A stretch of 64,000 bases of DNA from Cytophagaceae bacterium (GTDB lineage: Bacteria > Bacteroidota > Bacteroidia > Cytophagales > Spirosomataceae): NCBI GenBank assembly GCA_027486845.1, contig JAIXOL010000058.1, positions 124,001-188,000 of the forward strand, written 5' to 3'. This document shows positions 45,674 through 55,335 of this stretch, in pieces. The notes under the pieces were generated by a model. The model did not search any database and was not told the origin of the DNA. It worked only from the letters and a program-made list of their open reading frames with translations. A program made the position numbers and the translations under genes. The stretch's first letter is position 1, and each line of letters begins with the position of its first letter.

Positions 45674-45748
45674 TTAATAATTTTGGACGATGTTAAAATG
45701 GCATTTCTGAATAAAAAACTTATTTTAGGGTGAGTCAAAAACAAAAAA

Positions 45749-45769
45749 GCGTGAAGTCTTCCTCCACGC
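45749..45769 (-). terminator. Terminator after the OmpA-family gene
   Basis: Arms GCGTGAAG (45749-45756) and CTCCACGC (45762-45769). On the minus-strand RNA the single odd pair is G-U. On that strand it is followed by six T residues, 26 bp after the stop of the OmpA-type gene. Confidence 0.8.
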
Positions 45770-45794
45770 TTTCTCTATTTATATGTAATATAGC

Positions 45795-47195
45795 TTATTT
45801 CGAAACTACTTTAAAATCAGCACCATTACTCGCTCCATTCACACCGATTGCATCAATTCTTTTTTCTACAATTCCTTTTACCATTAGTCTCTTTTTGATA
45901 GCAAATGCTCGCTTCGTTGCCATTGTTTTATTGTCCATGCCAACTGCATTAGTAGAGTGTCCTTGTAATTGAACTTGCATTTTTGGATACTTGTTCATTA
46001 AATCAGCCAATTGTTTAATTATCAAATCAGAATCAGTATCTAAAGCTTGCGAACCTTTAATAAACGCAAGGTTTGTAATTGGGAAAACCTTACCAACTGG
46101 CTTGGCTTTATCGGTCAAATAGGCATCTAAAGATTCAGCAAAAGCACTATTTTGTTCAGCTAAAGTCGGTGTGCTTGTCGCAGTAGATATTTTCAATGAG
46201 TCTTTTATCGCTACCGAATCAATGATTGCCTTTGTGATTGTATCAGGTTGGATGGCAGTAGAGTCAATAATTGATTCTTCATCAGTCGATTGAGACTGAG
46301 AAGGATTATAGAAGTTCATGTACCAATATATTCCCCCAGCGATTGCCAATACCCCAATCAAGCCAATCACCAATAATTTCATTGGAATAGGAGAAACAGT
46401 CGTTTCTACTACTTCTTCTTCTTTTTCATTTTCATTAGTTGCCAAAACAGTAGCACTTTTTGTTGTAGATACAGATGTTTCATCAGTCGACACAACAGTT
46501 TTGCCTTTGAAAGTAACTAGTTTTCTCGACGCCATTTTTTTGGTTGTGGAGTCAGGCGTTTCATCGGTTGAAACAGTATTTTTGCCTTTGAAAGGAACAA
46601 GTTTACTAGATTCCATTTTTTTGGCAGTAACAAATTTTGGCGAGAGTAATTCCTGCAAACCTAATTGTGGAATCATTTTCTCCAACAATTCTTCTGGTAC
46701 TAACTTGAAGAGTGGCTTGTGGTGGTCGCTCAAATAAGTAATCAAGCCATCAACATCCAATTTGGATGTGTCAATTTCTTTGCTAACTGCATCAATCAGC
46801 ATTGGAGCAGCAAGGCTCGAATACATCGTAGAAGAGTTTTTCTTGATACCTGCATAAGTACCAATCATACTCACTAACGGGCTTTTGTATGCAGGGAAAA
46901 TCTGACTAATGAGTCCGTCTCCTACTTTTTGTATATGATCGAGCTTATCTTTTTTATTAAGATAAGACATCATATCTCCAATCATTTCCCCACCTTGATT
47001 ACCTTTTTGGATTTGATTATAAAGCATACTAACACTCATCATACTGCCAGTACGACGAATTAAACCTGCTATTAGCGTATAAAAAATTCCGTCTAAGGCT
47101 TTTCGTGTTTTTTCTGGCTCTTCTTCAGAAAGCTTGGCAATTTTTGATACCACTTCATCTGTCAGAGCCTCGTTCAACGTATCAAATAAGTTCAT
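45795..47195 (-). CDS. DUF937 and OmpA-domain membrane protein
   Basis: 466 aa from the ATG at 47195 (MNLFDTLNEALTDEVVSKIA); an upstream TTG at 47237 is less likely. The N-terminal about 185 residues match DUF937 (repeated short helices, GIFYTLIAGLIRRTG, LAAPMLIDAVSKEID). Two 27-residue tandem repeats follow, then a single transmembrane helix (LLVIGLIGVLAIAGGIYWYM). The C-terminal OmpA-like peptidoglycan-binding domain has DSDLIIKQLADLMNKYP, QLQGHSTNAVG and KKRLMVKGIVEKRI. The topology suggests a cytoplasmic DUF937 part and a periplasmic cell-wall-binding part. Function unknown. Confidence 0.82.
   Translation of the reverse strand: MNLFDTLNEALTDEVVSKIAKLSEEEPEKTRKALDGIFYTLIAGLIRRTGSMMSVSMLYNQIQKGNQGGEMIGDMMSYLNKKDKLDHIQKVGDGLISQIFPAYKSPLVSMIGTYAGIKKNSSTMYSSLAAPMLIDAVSKEIDTSKLDVDGLITYLSDHHKPLFKLVPEELLEKMIPQLGLQELLSPKFVTAKKMESSKLVPFKGKNTVSTDETPDSTTKKMASRKLVTFKGKTVVSTDETSVSTTKSATVLATNENEKEEEVVETTVSPIPMKLLVIGLIGVLAIAGGIYWYMNFYNPSQSQSTDEESIIDSTAIQPDTITKAIIDSVAIKDSLKISTATSTPTLAEQNSAFAESLDAYLTDKAKPVGKVFPITNLAFIKGSQALDTDSDLIIKQLADLMNKYPKMQVQLQGHSTNAVGMDNKTMATKRAFAIKKRLMVKGIVEKRIDAIGVNGASNGADFKVVSK
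46461..46622 (-). repeat. 81-bp tandem duplication inside the DUF937/OmpA gene
   Basis: Two adjacent in-frame copies, 46542-46622 and 46461-46541. They encode KKMESSKLVPFKGKNTVSTD and KKMASRKLVTFKGKTVVSTD, each followed by seven more residues ending in STT. They form a linker before the transmembrane helix. Confidence 0.85.
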
Positions 47196-47263
47196 AAGTT
47201 TATTTTTATTTAAATAATTGGCAATATTTTCCAGCAAAATTTATAATTTGGTGCAAAACAACA

Positions 47264-47271
47264 CAAAAGTA
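47264..47271 (-). promoter_or_regulatory. -7 promoter box of the DUF937/OmpA gene
   Basis: Read on the minus strand, TACTTTTG fits TAnnTTTG. It lies 68 bp before the ATG at 47195. The -33 element is not clear. Confidence 0.45.
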
Positions 47272-47432
47272 AGGATTTTTGGTAGAATTTTATTACTTTT
47301 TTATTGAAAATCATCTTATTAAAATTTTAAAATAATAGTTTAAATTAAGTATTTTTACTTTATAACACTCTGATAATCAGTTAATAAACAAGAATTTAGT
47401 TCAAAATAAATAAACAAAGAAATATATTTATC

Positions 47433-47456
47433 GACCATGGTCAAGCGTGTTTGACC
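47433..47456. promoter_or_regulatory. Overlapping inverted repeats upstream of the IlvD/Edd gene
   Basis: GACCATGGTC (47433-47442) is a perfect 10-bp palindrome. It overlaps a second inverted repeat, GGTCAA (47439-47444) and TTGACC (47451-47456). Both end 20 bp before the ATG at 47477, a good place for a repressor operator. Confidence 0.45.
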
Positions 47457-47476
47457 AACAAAACTACAAAATAATT

Positions 47477-49204
47477 ATGCCTAATCAGGAAAACGAAAAC
47501 TTACGCAGCCAAGATTGGTTCGGGAAAGAAGGGAAAGACGGATTTATCTATCGAAGTTGGATAAAAAATCAAGGCTACCCAGCACATCAGTTTAAGGGTA
47601 AACCAGTAATCGGAATCTGTAATACATGGTCTGAGGTTACACCTTGTAACGGACATTTTAGAGAATTGGCTCAAGTGGTAAAGAACGGTGTTTATGAAGC
47701 AGGAGGCTTTCCATTAGAGTTTCCGGTGATGTCGCTTGGCGAAACTATTATTCGTCCAACTGCTATGCTCTATCGTAATCTAGCAGCAATGACAGTCGAA
47801 GAAAGTATCAGAGGAAATCCTTTTGATGCTATCGTTTTACTGACTGGTTGTGATAAAACCACGCCTTCGCTCGTAATGGGTGCCGCCAGTTGCGACCTTC
47901 CAACGATTGTTGTGCCGGGTGGGCCAATGCTCAATGGTCGTTTTCAAGGGAAAGCTATTGGTTCGGGTACTGACGTGTGGCGTTTTGCAGATGATTTAAA
48001 AACTGGAAAAATGACTCCCGAAGAATTCGAAGAGGCCGAATCGTGTATGAGCCGAAGTATTGGGCATTGTTCAACAATGGGAACAGCTTCAACAATGGCA
48101 GTCATGGTTGAAGCTTTGGGGCTAACATTACCAGGAGCATCGGCAATTCCAGCGGCTGATTCTCGTAAAAAAGTGTTGGCTCACATGTCGGGTATGCGAG
48201 CTGTTGAAATGGTTAAAGAAAACATATCGCTTTCAAAAGTACTAACTCGTGAAGCCTTTGAAAATGCAATTATGATGAATGCAGCCGTTGGTGGATCTAC
48301 AAACTTGGTACTACATCTTTTGGCAATTGCTGGGCGTATTGGTGTGGATATAAACCTCAAAGATTTTGATGAAATTGGTAGTAAAATGCCATTTTTGTTA
48401 AACTTGATGCCTTCGGGTAAATATTTGATGGAAGATTTTTATTATGCTGGTGGACTTCCTGCAGTAATAAAAGAAATGGAAAAACACTTGCACCGTGATG
48501 CCATTACAATCAATGGGAAAAGTTTGGTTGAAAACTCGAAAGGTGCGAAGATTTGGAATGACGATGTAATTGCAAGAATAGATAAACCAATTTTGAATGA
48601 AGGGGGAATAGCAGTTGTGAAAGGGAATCTTTGCGAAAATGGTGCGGTTATCAAGCCTTCAGCCGCTTCTCCGCATTTGATGCAGCATCGAGGAAAAGCG
48701 GTGGTTTTTGAAACAATCGAAGATTATCATGCCCGTATCGATGACCCAAATCTCGAAATTGATGAAACGTCAGTAATGGTTCTGAAAAACGTTGGCCCTA
48801 AAGGCTATCCCGGAATGCCCGAAGTTGGAAATATGCAGTTGCCAAAGAAATTGCTCGAGAAAGGCATTACTGATATGGTGCGTATTTCTGATGCTCGTAT
48901 GAGCGGAACAGCCTATGGAACAGTATTTTTGCACGCATCGCCAGAATCAGCAGTTGGAGGAACGCTTGGGTTGGTTCAAAACGGTGACGAGATTGAGGTA
49001 GATGTCTTAAACCGTAAAATTCATTTGCACGTTTCGGATGAAGAATTGGCCGAACGTCGCAAAAACTGGCAGCCGATTGATTTAGGCTATGACCGAGGTT
49101 ATACTAAAATGTATATCAATACCGTAATGCAAGCCGATAAAGGTGCTGACTTAGACTTTTTAGTCGGAAAATCAGGACATGAAGTAAAAAGGGAGTCGCA
49201 TTAA
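47477..49204 (+). CDS. IlvD/Edd-family dehydratase, probably a sugar-acid (pentonate-type) dehydratase
   Basis: Iron-sulfur dehydratase, 575 aa from the ATG at 47477; a GTG at 47447 lies inside an inverted repeat and is less likely. Cluster cysteines are in GICNTWSEVTPCNGH, LTGCDKTTPS and IGHCSTMGTASTM. The first motif (NTWSEVTPCN) and the Arg/Trp-rich start (SQDWFGKEGKDGFIYRSWIK) fit the arabinonate/xylonate-type branch better than the branched-chain amino acid enzyme IlvD. No other ilv genes are nearby, which supports a sugar-acid role. The exact substrate is not determinable. Confidence 0.88.
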   Translation: MPNQENENLRSQDWFGKEGKDGFIYRSWIKNQGYPAHQFKGKPVIGICNTWSEVTPCNGHFRELAQVVKNGVYEAGGFPLEFPVMSLGETIIRPTAMLYRNLAAMTVEESIRGNPFDAIVLLTGCDKTTPSLVMGAASCDLPTIVVPGGPMLNGRFQGKAIGSGTDVWRFADDLKTGKMTPEEFEEAESCMSRSIGHCSTMGTASTMAVMVEALGLTLPGASAIPAADSRKKVLAHMSGMRAVEMVKENISLSKVLTREAFENAIMMNAAVGGSTNLVLHLLAIAGRIGVDINLKDFDEIGSKMPFLLNLMPSGKYLMEDFYYAGGLPAVIKEMEKHLHRDAITINGKSLVENSKGAKIWNDDVIARIDKPILNEGGIAVVKGNLCENGAVIKPSAASPHLMQHRGKAVVFETIEDYHARIDDPNLEIDETSVMVLKNVGPKGYPGMPEVGNMQLPKKLLEKGITDMVRISDARMSGTAYGTVFLHASPESAVGGTLGLVQNGDEIEVDVLNRKIHLHVSDEELAERRKNWQPIDLGYDRGYTKMYINTVMQADKGADLDFLVGKSGHEVKRESH

Positions 49205-49310
49205 AATTTAATAGAGTAGGAGCCTATTGCATACGCCCACTTTGTGAAGGAGTATGTGATAGGCTTTTAACATATTATTCTCAAAAAAACAATAAATATT
49301 TACGCATCGA

Positions 49311-52300
49311 ATGTCAAAATTTAATATTTATAGCTCATCGGCTGGGTCGGGGAAAACTTATACACTTACCAAAGAGTATTTAAAACTCGCACTTGGTAGC
49401 GATAAAGTTAATTATTACAAACGAATTTTGGCAATTACTTTTACCAATGATGCGGCGTCTGAAATGAAGGAGCGAATTTTGGTTGCCTTGAAAGACATTG
49501 CAGATACGCAGAACTTTAATGAAAAGTCAAAGTTTTGGGGAATGTTCCGAGAAATTGCTGGAGAACTAAAACTTCCAGATGATATCATACAGCAGAGAGC
49601 GGCGGCGGTTTTTAGTCATATCATCCAGCAATACTCAGATTTTGCCGTAAAGACAATTGATAGTTTCGTTAATCAGCTCGTCAATGCTTTTACCGAAGAT
49701 TTAGGCTTGCCTTATAATTATGAAATCGTTTTAGATTCCAAAACCGTAATGACCGAGGCCGTCGAAAGATTGATTGAAAAAGCAGGCTTTGATGAACACC
49801 AAGATTTGACTCGTATTTTGGAGCATTTCGTAGAAGAAAAAATATCTGATGGAAAAACATGGAATTTCATTGCCGAAGATTTAGCCGAATTCGGGAAACA
49901 CCTTATCAACGACCAATTTTATTCAGCAATTATAAAGCTTGATTCGCTCGACTCGAAGGATTTTTGGCATATTTCAGATAATATTTATACGTATCTAAAT
50001 TCGATTGAGAATCGTATCAAAGTTTTAACCGAAAAAGCAATTCAATATATTGAAAATCAAGGACTTAGTGTTGATGATTTTACGCAAAAAGCAAAAGGTA
50101 TTGGTGGGTATTTTTATAATATGCGAGATGATTTTGAGGATGAATATTTTAGAAAAAAAGATAAATCGCCAAATTCTTACCAATGGGCGGCTATCAATGA
50201 AGACAAATGGTATGGTGCCAAAACACCAACGTCAACAAAGGTTGCCATTGATGTTATAAAGGAGGATTTAACGGCAGTTTTCAACGAAATGCAGGAATTC
50301 AAAACCAAGCATTTGCCAAAATATGCCTTATTTACGATGATTAAACCCAACCTTCGTAAACTGTCTTTACTTAAAAAAATCAAGACTGAATTTGATAATG
50401 TTTTAGCAGACAAAAACCAAGTTTTTATATCAGAATTTAACCGTAAAATTCTGCAAATCATTTTATCTGAACCCGTGCCCTTTATCTACGAACGTATCGG
50501 CGAACGCTATAATCATTTGCTGGTCGATGAGTTTCAGGATACATCGGATATGCAGTTTTATAACCTACTGCCGCTCATTGAAAACTCGCTTGCCAACAAT
50601 CACTTCAATCTCATCGTGGGTGACGCAAAGCAGGCGATTTATCGTTGGCGAGGCGGAAAAATGGAGTTAATTGTGCATTTATTCAAAAAGGAGGTTGAAA
50701 AGTTAATGGATAATTCGCTCATTCAAGATTTTCAGATTGAGCAGTTTATGTCGATTGCTAACTATTTAAACCCAGAAAACTTGACTACGAATTACCGGAG
50801 TAGTAGAGAAGTAATTGATTTTAATAATCGCTTTTTTGCATCGGTATTGAACGAATACAAAAATATTCATCCGTTTTTGATAGATGTTTATGCTGGTTTT
50901 GAGCAGAAAATTCCAGAAAATGCCAAAACTGGTGGGCATGTGCAAATTGAATTTTTAGATTATGTAAAAGGTGAAAACCTGATGCTAAGTCGAACGGTAG
51001 AGATAATTCAGCAAGTTCTTGATGAAGGTTATTCAATGGGCGATATTGCTATTTTGTGTCGAAAAAATAAAGAATCGGCCGAAATGGCTAATTTTTTAGT
51101 AGAAGCAAATTATAATATCATTTCCCGTGACTCACTTTTGCTAAAAAACTCGCCAATTGTGCGGCTTTTAGTAGCTTTTATGCGAATAGTCAATCAACCC
51201 GATAATCGATTGGCAAAATCGGAAGTTGCGTATTTATTTTATCAAACAATTCTTGGATATATACCAAATAATAAAGATAATGATTTAATTTCGGAAGCCG
51301 TTGATGCCGCACAAATCACTGATTTTTATTTGCTTTTTGCCCAGCATGGATTCACACTTAACTCAATCAATCTCAACAAATCAGGGATTTATGAATTGGC
51401 TGAAAAAATTATTCATGTTTTTCAACTTTTCGAGAGAACCGACCGCAAATCTTATCTTTTTAGATTTTTGGATGTAGTGCTAAATTACAGCCTCAAAGAA
51501 AGTAATCATCTACAAGATTTCTTAAAGTTTTGGGATGAGAAAAAAGATAGTTCGGCACTTTCGGTCAAATCTCCTGCTGAGCAAGATGCTATCACAATTA
51601 CAACAGTTCATCGCTCAAAAGGACTTGAATATCCAGTCGTAATTATTCCGTATGCTCAATGGGATACCGAACCCAATAATTATTCAGAACTTTGGGCAGA
51701 TTTAGAAGTGCTTGATTATGAGGAACTTAGGTATGAAAAAGAGGGCGATGCCGTTCGGCTTTTATCGGCTCCAATAAAGCTAAATAGCCGAATGTCGATG
51801 ACTGATTTATCGGGACAATATGGCAAAGAATTCCAAGCGATATTTCTCGAAAATCTTAATATGCTTTATGTGGCATTTACGAGGGCGGTTGATAAGCTTT
51901 TTGTGCTTTCAGGAAAAAATCACCACAATAAAGTACAAGGAGTAGGAGGATTGATGCAAGGCTTTTTACAATCCGCAGAGTTATATCAGCCCGACCAAAA
52001 TATTTATGAAATCAGTAAAGGGCATTTCATTAAAAAAGAAAAGCCTGCCACTGCAGAGCGAGATGTGATTTTTCTGCCAAAAGTGGTAAGTGAAGACCGT
52101 AGTGATAAACTTCGTTTACGTCGAATTTCTGAGAAAATTTTCGACTCTGACACGCTTGATAAGACCAAAGACCGAGTAAATAAATTGCACGAGGCAATTG
52201 TGAAAATCAAGACTCGAAAGGATATTCCGAAGGCTATTCAACTGCTTGAATTTGAGGGAGTTTTGAGTCTGAAAGAAAGCCATGAAATCATAGAGTCTAT

Positions 52301-52601
52301 TGAGGAAATTATTGCTTTGCCTGAACTTAAAGCACTCTTTGAGGAAGGCTTACAGGTTGATAATCAGCGAGAAATATTACTCAACGGAACAGAATCACAA
52401 TGCCCTGACCGAGTAGTAATGAAAGATGGTATTGTGTATATCATTGATTTTACAACAGGCACAAGTAAAGACCCAAACAAACATGAACGCAACGCTCGAC
52501 AAGTGCGTAATTACGGTAAACTCTATCGCCAAATGGGCTTTGAAAATATAGAAATGATGCTGGTTTACTTAGAAACAAGTGAGGTTGTGCGAGTGGCCTA
52601 A
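49311..52601 (+). CDS. UvrD-like helicase/nuclease, AddA/RecB type
   Basis: 1096 aa. Superfamily 1 helicase for double-strand-break processing. Walker A is SSAGSGKT with Lys15. Other motifs: ILAITFTNDAASEMKERIL (Ia), LLVDEFQDTSDMQFYNLLPL (II), VGDAKQAIYRWRGG (III), ITTVHRSKGLEYPVVIIPYA (V), NMLYVAFTRAVDKLFVLSG (VI). The C-terminal RecB-type nuclease has CPDRVVMKDG (Asp1033), IIDFTTG (Asp1046) and the Q-x-x-x-Y box QVRNYGKLY. The normally conserved Lys of the DYKT/DFKT motif is Thr1048. An AddB-like partner is not adjacent. Confidence 0.9.
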   Translation: MSKFNIYSSSAGSGKTYTLTKEYLKLALGSDKVNYYKRILAITFTNDAASEMKERILVALKDIADTQNFNEKSKFWGMFREIAGELKLPDDIIQQRAAAVFSHIIQQYSDFAVKTIDSFVNQLVNAFTEDLGLPYNYEIVLDSKTVMTEAVERLIEKAGFDEHQDLTRILEHFVEEKISDGKTWNFIAEDLAEFGKHLINDQFYSAIIKLDSLDSKDFWHISDNIYTYLNSIENRIKVLTEKAIQYIENQGLSVDDFTQKAKGIGGYFYNMRDDFEDEYFRKKDKSPNSYQWAAINEDKWYGAKTPTSTKVAIDVIKEDLTAVFNEMQEFKTKHLPKYALFTMIKPNLRKLSLLKKIKTEFDNVLADKNQVFISEFNRKILQIILSEPVPFIYERIGERYNHLLVDEFQDTSDMQFYNLLPLIENSLANNHFNLIVGDAKQAIYRWRGGKMELIVHLFKKEVEKLMDNSLIQDFQIEQFMSIANYLNPENLTTNYRSSREVIDFNNRFFASVLNEYKNIHPFLIDVYAGFEQKIPENAKTGGHVQIEFLDYVKGENLMLSRTVEIIQQVLDEGYSMGDIAILCRKNKESAEMANFLVEANYNIISRDSLLLKNSPIVRLLVAFMRIVNQPDNRLAKSEVAYLFYQTILGYIPNNKDNDLISEAVDAAQITDFYLLFAQHGFTLNSINLNKSGIYELAEKIIHVFQLFERTDRKSYLFRFLDVVLNYSLKESNHLQDFLKFWDEKKDSSALSVKSPAEQDAITITTVHRSKGLEYPVVIIPYAQWDTEPNNYSELWADLEVLDYEELRYEKEGDAVRLLSAPIKLNSRMSMTDLSGQYGKEFQAIFLENLNMLYVAFTRAVDKLFVLSGKNHHNKVQGVGGLMQGFLQSAELYQPDQNIYEISKGHFIKKEKPATAERDVIFLPKVVSEDRSDKLRLRRISEKIFDSDTLDKTKDRVNKLHEAIVKIKTRKDIPKAIQLLEFEGVLSLKESHEIIESIEEIIALPELKALFEEGLQVDNQREILLNGTESQCPDRVVMKDGIVYIIDFTTGTSKDPNKHERNARQVRNYGKLYRQMGFENIEMMLVYLETSEVVRVA

Positions 52602-52621
52602 ATTATTTTTTTAAGTATTGT

Positions 52622-52822
52622 GATATGAGATACAGGATTTGAGATGGTTCGACACAGAGATAAAAAATTGATTATCAGTAGATTAATCAATATTTTCTTG
52701 TCGTTCATTTTCGTCTCAGTAATTAAAAAGACAATATTAAACGACAATTTTAAATATTATAAATACTGATAACTAGTATTTTATCGCTACGACGAACGGT
52801 CTCATATATCTTGTCTCATATT
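52622..52822. repeat. Long imperfect palindromic intergenic element, copy 1 (most complete)
   Basis: The gap between the helicase gene and the carboxylase gene is almost one large inverted repeat. The left arm begins ATATGAGATACAGGATTTG; the right arm, read in reverse complement from 52822, begins ATATGAGACAAGATATATG. Both arms go on with GTTCG, then GATAAAA, then TTATCAGTA, then TTGTCGTT. The two halves pair, with mismatches, for about 90-100 bases each. Related sequence occurs at 57956-58140 and 60736-60903. No open frame is inside, so a MITE-like or REP-like non-autonomous element is likely. Confidence 0.75.
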
Positions 52823-52856
52823 CTTAGCCTCGGTACTTAAAAAGCAAAATTGTTGT

Positions 52857-54416
52857 TTACAAAGGAATATTTCCGTGTTTTTTGCGAGGTAAATTAGCAG
52901 CCTTATTTTCAAGCATTTTGAAGGCTTTCAAAAGCTTTTCACGGGTATCCGTTGGATTAATCACTTCGTCGATGTAGCCTCGGTTTGCTGCCATATATGG
53001 ATTTGCAAATTTATCGGTGTATTCTTCTATTTTGCTTTTTAATTCAGCCGCCGAATCTTCTGCCTCAGAAATTTCTTTTTTGAAAATAATCTCGGCTGCA
53101 CCAGCTGCACCCATTACCGCAATTTCGGCCGAAGTCCAAGCATAATTCATGTCAGCACCGATGTGCTTTGAGTTCATTACGCAATAAGCACCGCCGTAAG
53201 CTTTGCGAGTAATTACAGTTATACGTGGAACAGTTGCCTCGCAGAAAGCATATAGGAGTTTTGCACCGTGCGATATTATTCCATTCCATTCTTGGTCAGT
53301 ACCTGGCAAAAAACCTGGAACATCTTCCAAAACCAAAAGAGGTATATTATAACAATCACAGAAACGTACAAATCTCGCACCTTTTATACTTGCATTAATA
53401 TCTAGAACACCCGCCATTACAGCTGGCTGATTTCCTACGATTCCGATTGAACGTCCACCGATTCGAGCAAAACCAACAACAATGTTTTCTGCAAAGTTTT
53501 TATGTACTTCAAAGAAACTACCTTCGTCAACCAATTGCTCTATTACCTCACGCATATCGTAAGGTTGATTGGGGTTTTCGGGAATTAATTTGTTTAATTC
53601 TGGACGTTTTTCGTTAACGTTTGTCACATAAGTAGCAAAAGGTGGTTGTTCTTCGCAATTAGAAGGGATATAGCTAAAAAGTTTTTTAATATCGTTGATA
53701 CACGTAATTTCATTAGCTGAAACGAAGTGCGTAACCCCCGATTTTGTAGCGTGAGTCATTGCTCCGCCCAACTCTTCAGAACTTACATCTTCATGAGTTA
53801 CGGTTTTTACGACGTTTGGTCCAGTTACAAACATATATGAAGTGTTTTCAACCATCATTACAAAGTCTGTTAAGGCAGGAGAGTAAACTGCTCCGCCTGC
53901 ACACGGCCCCATAATAGCTGAAATCTGTGGAATTACGCCCGAAGCCAAGGTATTACGGTAGAAAATATCGGCATATCCTGCCAAAGAGTTTACACCTTCT
54001 TGGATTCTTGCTCCACCCGAATCGTTCAAACCAATTAGTGGAGCTCCATTTTTCATGGCCATATCCATGATTTTACAGATTTTTTCAGCATAAGTTTCTG
54101 AAAGTGAACCTCCAAAAACCGTAAAATCTTGAGCAAAAACATAGATCAATCGTCCAGTAATTGTCCCATAACCAGTCACTACGCCATCACCCAAATAATA
54201 TTCTTTATCTAGGCCAAAGTCTTTGCTGCGGTGCATCACAAATTTGCCAATTTCTTCAAATGTTCCTTCATCGAGCAATAGTTCGATGCGTTCACGAGCA
54301 GTAAGTTTTCCTTTTTTATGTTGAGCCTCAATTCTTTTCTCGCCTCCACCCAAAAGTGCTTCGTCATTTTTGCGGTTTAGCATTTCGAGTTTGTTTAAAT
54401 TTGATTTTGCTGTCAT
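52857..54416 (-). CDS. Acyl-CoA carboxylase beta (carboxyltransferase) subunit, propionyl-CoA carboxylase type
   Basis: Biotin-dependent carboxyltransferase, 519 aa. Crotonase-fold halves are visible: an N-terminal acyl-CoA part ([79 protein letters not shown]) and a C-terminal carboxybiotin part ([60 protein letters not shown]). The end, [11 protein letters not shown], is typical. The biotin carboxylase and carrier genes are not in the window. It may be the PccB/MmdA type; acyl specificity is not certain. Confidence 0.93.
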   Translation of the reverse strand: MTAKSNLNKLEMLNRKNDEALLGGGEKRIEAQHKKGKLTARERIELLLDEGTFEEIGKFVMHRSKDFGLDKEYYLGDGVVTGYGTITGRLIYVFAQDFTVFGGSLSETYAEKICKIMDMAMKNGAPLIGLNDSGGARIQEGVNSLAGYADIFYRNTLASGVIPQISAIMGPCAGGAVYSPALTDFVMMVENTSYMFVTGPNVVKTVTHEDVSSEELGGAMTHATKSGVTHFVSANEITCINDIKKLFSYIPSNCEEQPPFATYVTNVNEKRPELNKLIPENPNQPYDMREVIEQLVDEGSFFEVHKNFAENIVVGFARIGGRSIGIVGNQPAVMAGVLDINASIKGARFVRFCDCYNIPLLVLEDVPGFLPGTDQEWNGIISHGAKLLYAFCEATVPRITVITRKAYGGAYCVMNSKHIGADMNYAWTSAEIAVMGAAGAAEIIFKKEISEAEDSAAELKSKIEEYTDKFANPYMAANRGYIDEVINPTDTREKLLKAFKMLENKAANLPRKKHGNIPL

Positions 54417-54538
54417 TGTTATCTTGGATGTTCGTTGAGTTGAACAAATCTAAGAAAATCTACCATAAAAAGGCGAGTTATAGTGTGTCTATTTTCTAAT
54501 TTTCTTACTAAAAAAAATAGTTAGGTAGAGGTGTTGGG

Positions 54539-54565
54539 TATAGACGCTGCATTGCAACGTCTATA
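54539..54565. repeat. Short GACG-TGCA palindrome after the LytTR regulator gene
   Basis: Arms TATAGACGCTGCA (54539-54551) and TGCAACGTCTATA (54553-54565) pair with one mismatch around a single central base. It lies 19 bp after the stop of the response regulator gene and may help end that transcript. It resembles the larger palindrome at 36200-36256. Confidence 0.65.
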
Positions 54566-54584
54566 CGTATGCGTGTAAAATTGA

Positions 54585-55325
54585 TTATAATGACATCAAA
54601 TCTTTGAATTTGATAGCTTGTCGGCGAGAAATCTCAATTTTTTCAGTAGCAGTTCCTTTTTCAGTTATTTTCAAGGTTACTAAAAGGCCCCCTGAAAACC
54701 ATGGTTCAATTTTGTCAATCCAAGCTAAATTAATAATATGCTTGCGATTGGCACGAAAATATATTTTGGGGTCGAGACGTTCTTCGAGGCTATTTAACGA
54801 TTTAAGAATCATTGGTTTTTGGTCGTCGAAGTGCAGACGCACATAATTACCCATTGATTCAAATAAACGCACTTTGCCTAGCTTTACGAACCAACATTTT
54901 TCTCCATCTTTCACAAAAACCTGGTCAGATTCGCCTAAAAGTTTGATGCCTTCCTTACGTTCTACTTCATGAATTTGCTCTTCTTCTACACGCTGAATTG
55001 CTTCGGCTAAGCGTTGTATGTCAACGGGCTTCATCAAATAATCAAGTGCATTGAACTCAAAGGCTTTAAGTGCATATTCGTCATAAGCAGTAGTAAAGAT
55101 AACTTCTGGCACTTTTCCTTCGATTGCTTCAAGTAGTTGAAAGCCATTTTTTCCAGGCATCTGAATATCTAAGAATAACAAATCGGGCGATAATTCATCA
55201 ATTAGATTAAGTGCTTCGTCGGCGTTGGCTGCTTCTCCAATTATTTCAATTTTTGGAAAATTTTCTAACAAACGACGCAATTCATTGCGAGCCAAGCGTT
55301 CGTCGTCTATGATAAGTGCTTTCAT
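54585..55325 (-). CDS. LytTR-family response regulator
   Basis: 246 aa. Residues 1-120 are a receiver domain starting MKALIIDDERLARNELRRLL, with the phosphoacceptor Asp in LLFLDIQMPGKNGF and the conserved Lys in ALDYLMKPVD. Residues about 145-246 are a LytTR DNA-binding domain (GNYVRLHF, YFRANRKHIINLAWIDKIEP). The ATG at 55325 is chosen because translation upstream of it reads through a 15-bp tandem repeat. It pairs with the LytS-type kinase directly upstream, 149 bp away. Confidence 0.93.
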   Translation of the reverse strand: MKALIIDDERLARNELRRLLENFPKIEIIGEAANADEALNLIDELSPDLLFLDIQMPGKNGFQLLEAIEGKVPEVIFTTAYDEYALKAFEFNALDYLMKPVDIQRLAEAIQRVEEEQIHEVERKEGIKLLGESDQVFVKDGEKCWFVKLGKVRLFESMGNYVRLHFDDQKPMILKSLNSLEERLDPKIYFRANRKHIINLAWIDKIEPWFSGGLLVTLKITEKGTATEKIEISRRQAIKFKDLMSL

Positions 55326-55335
55326 TTGGTGATTG

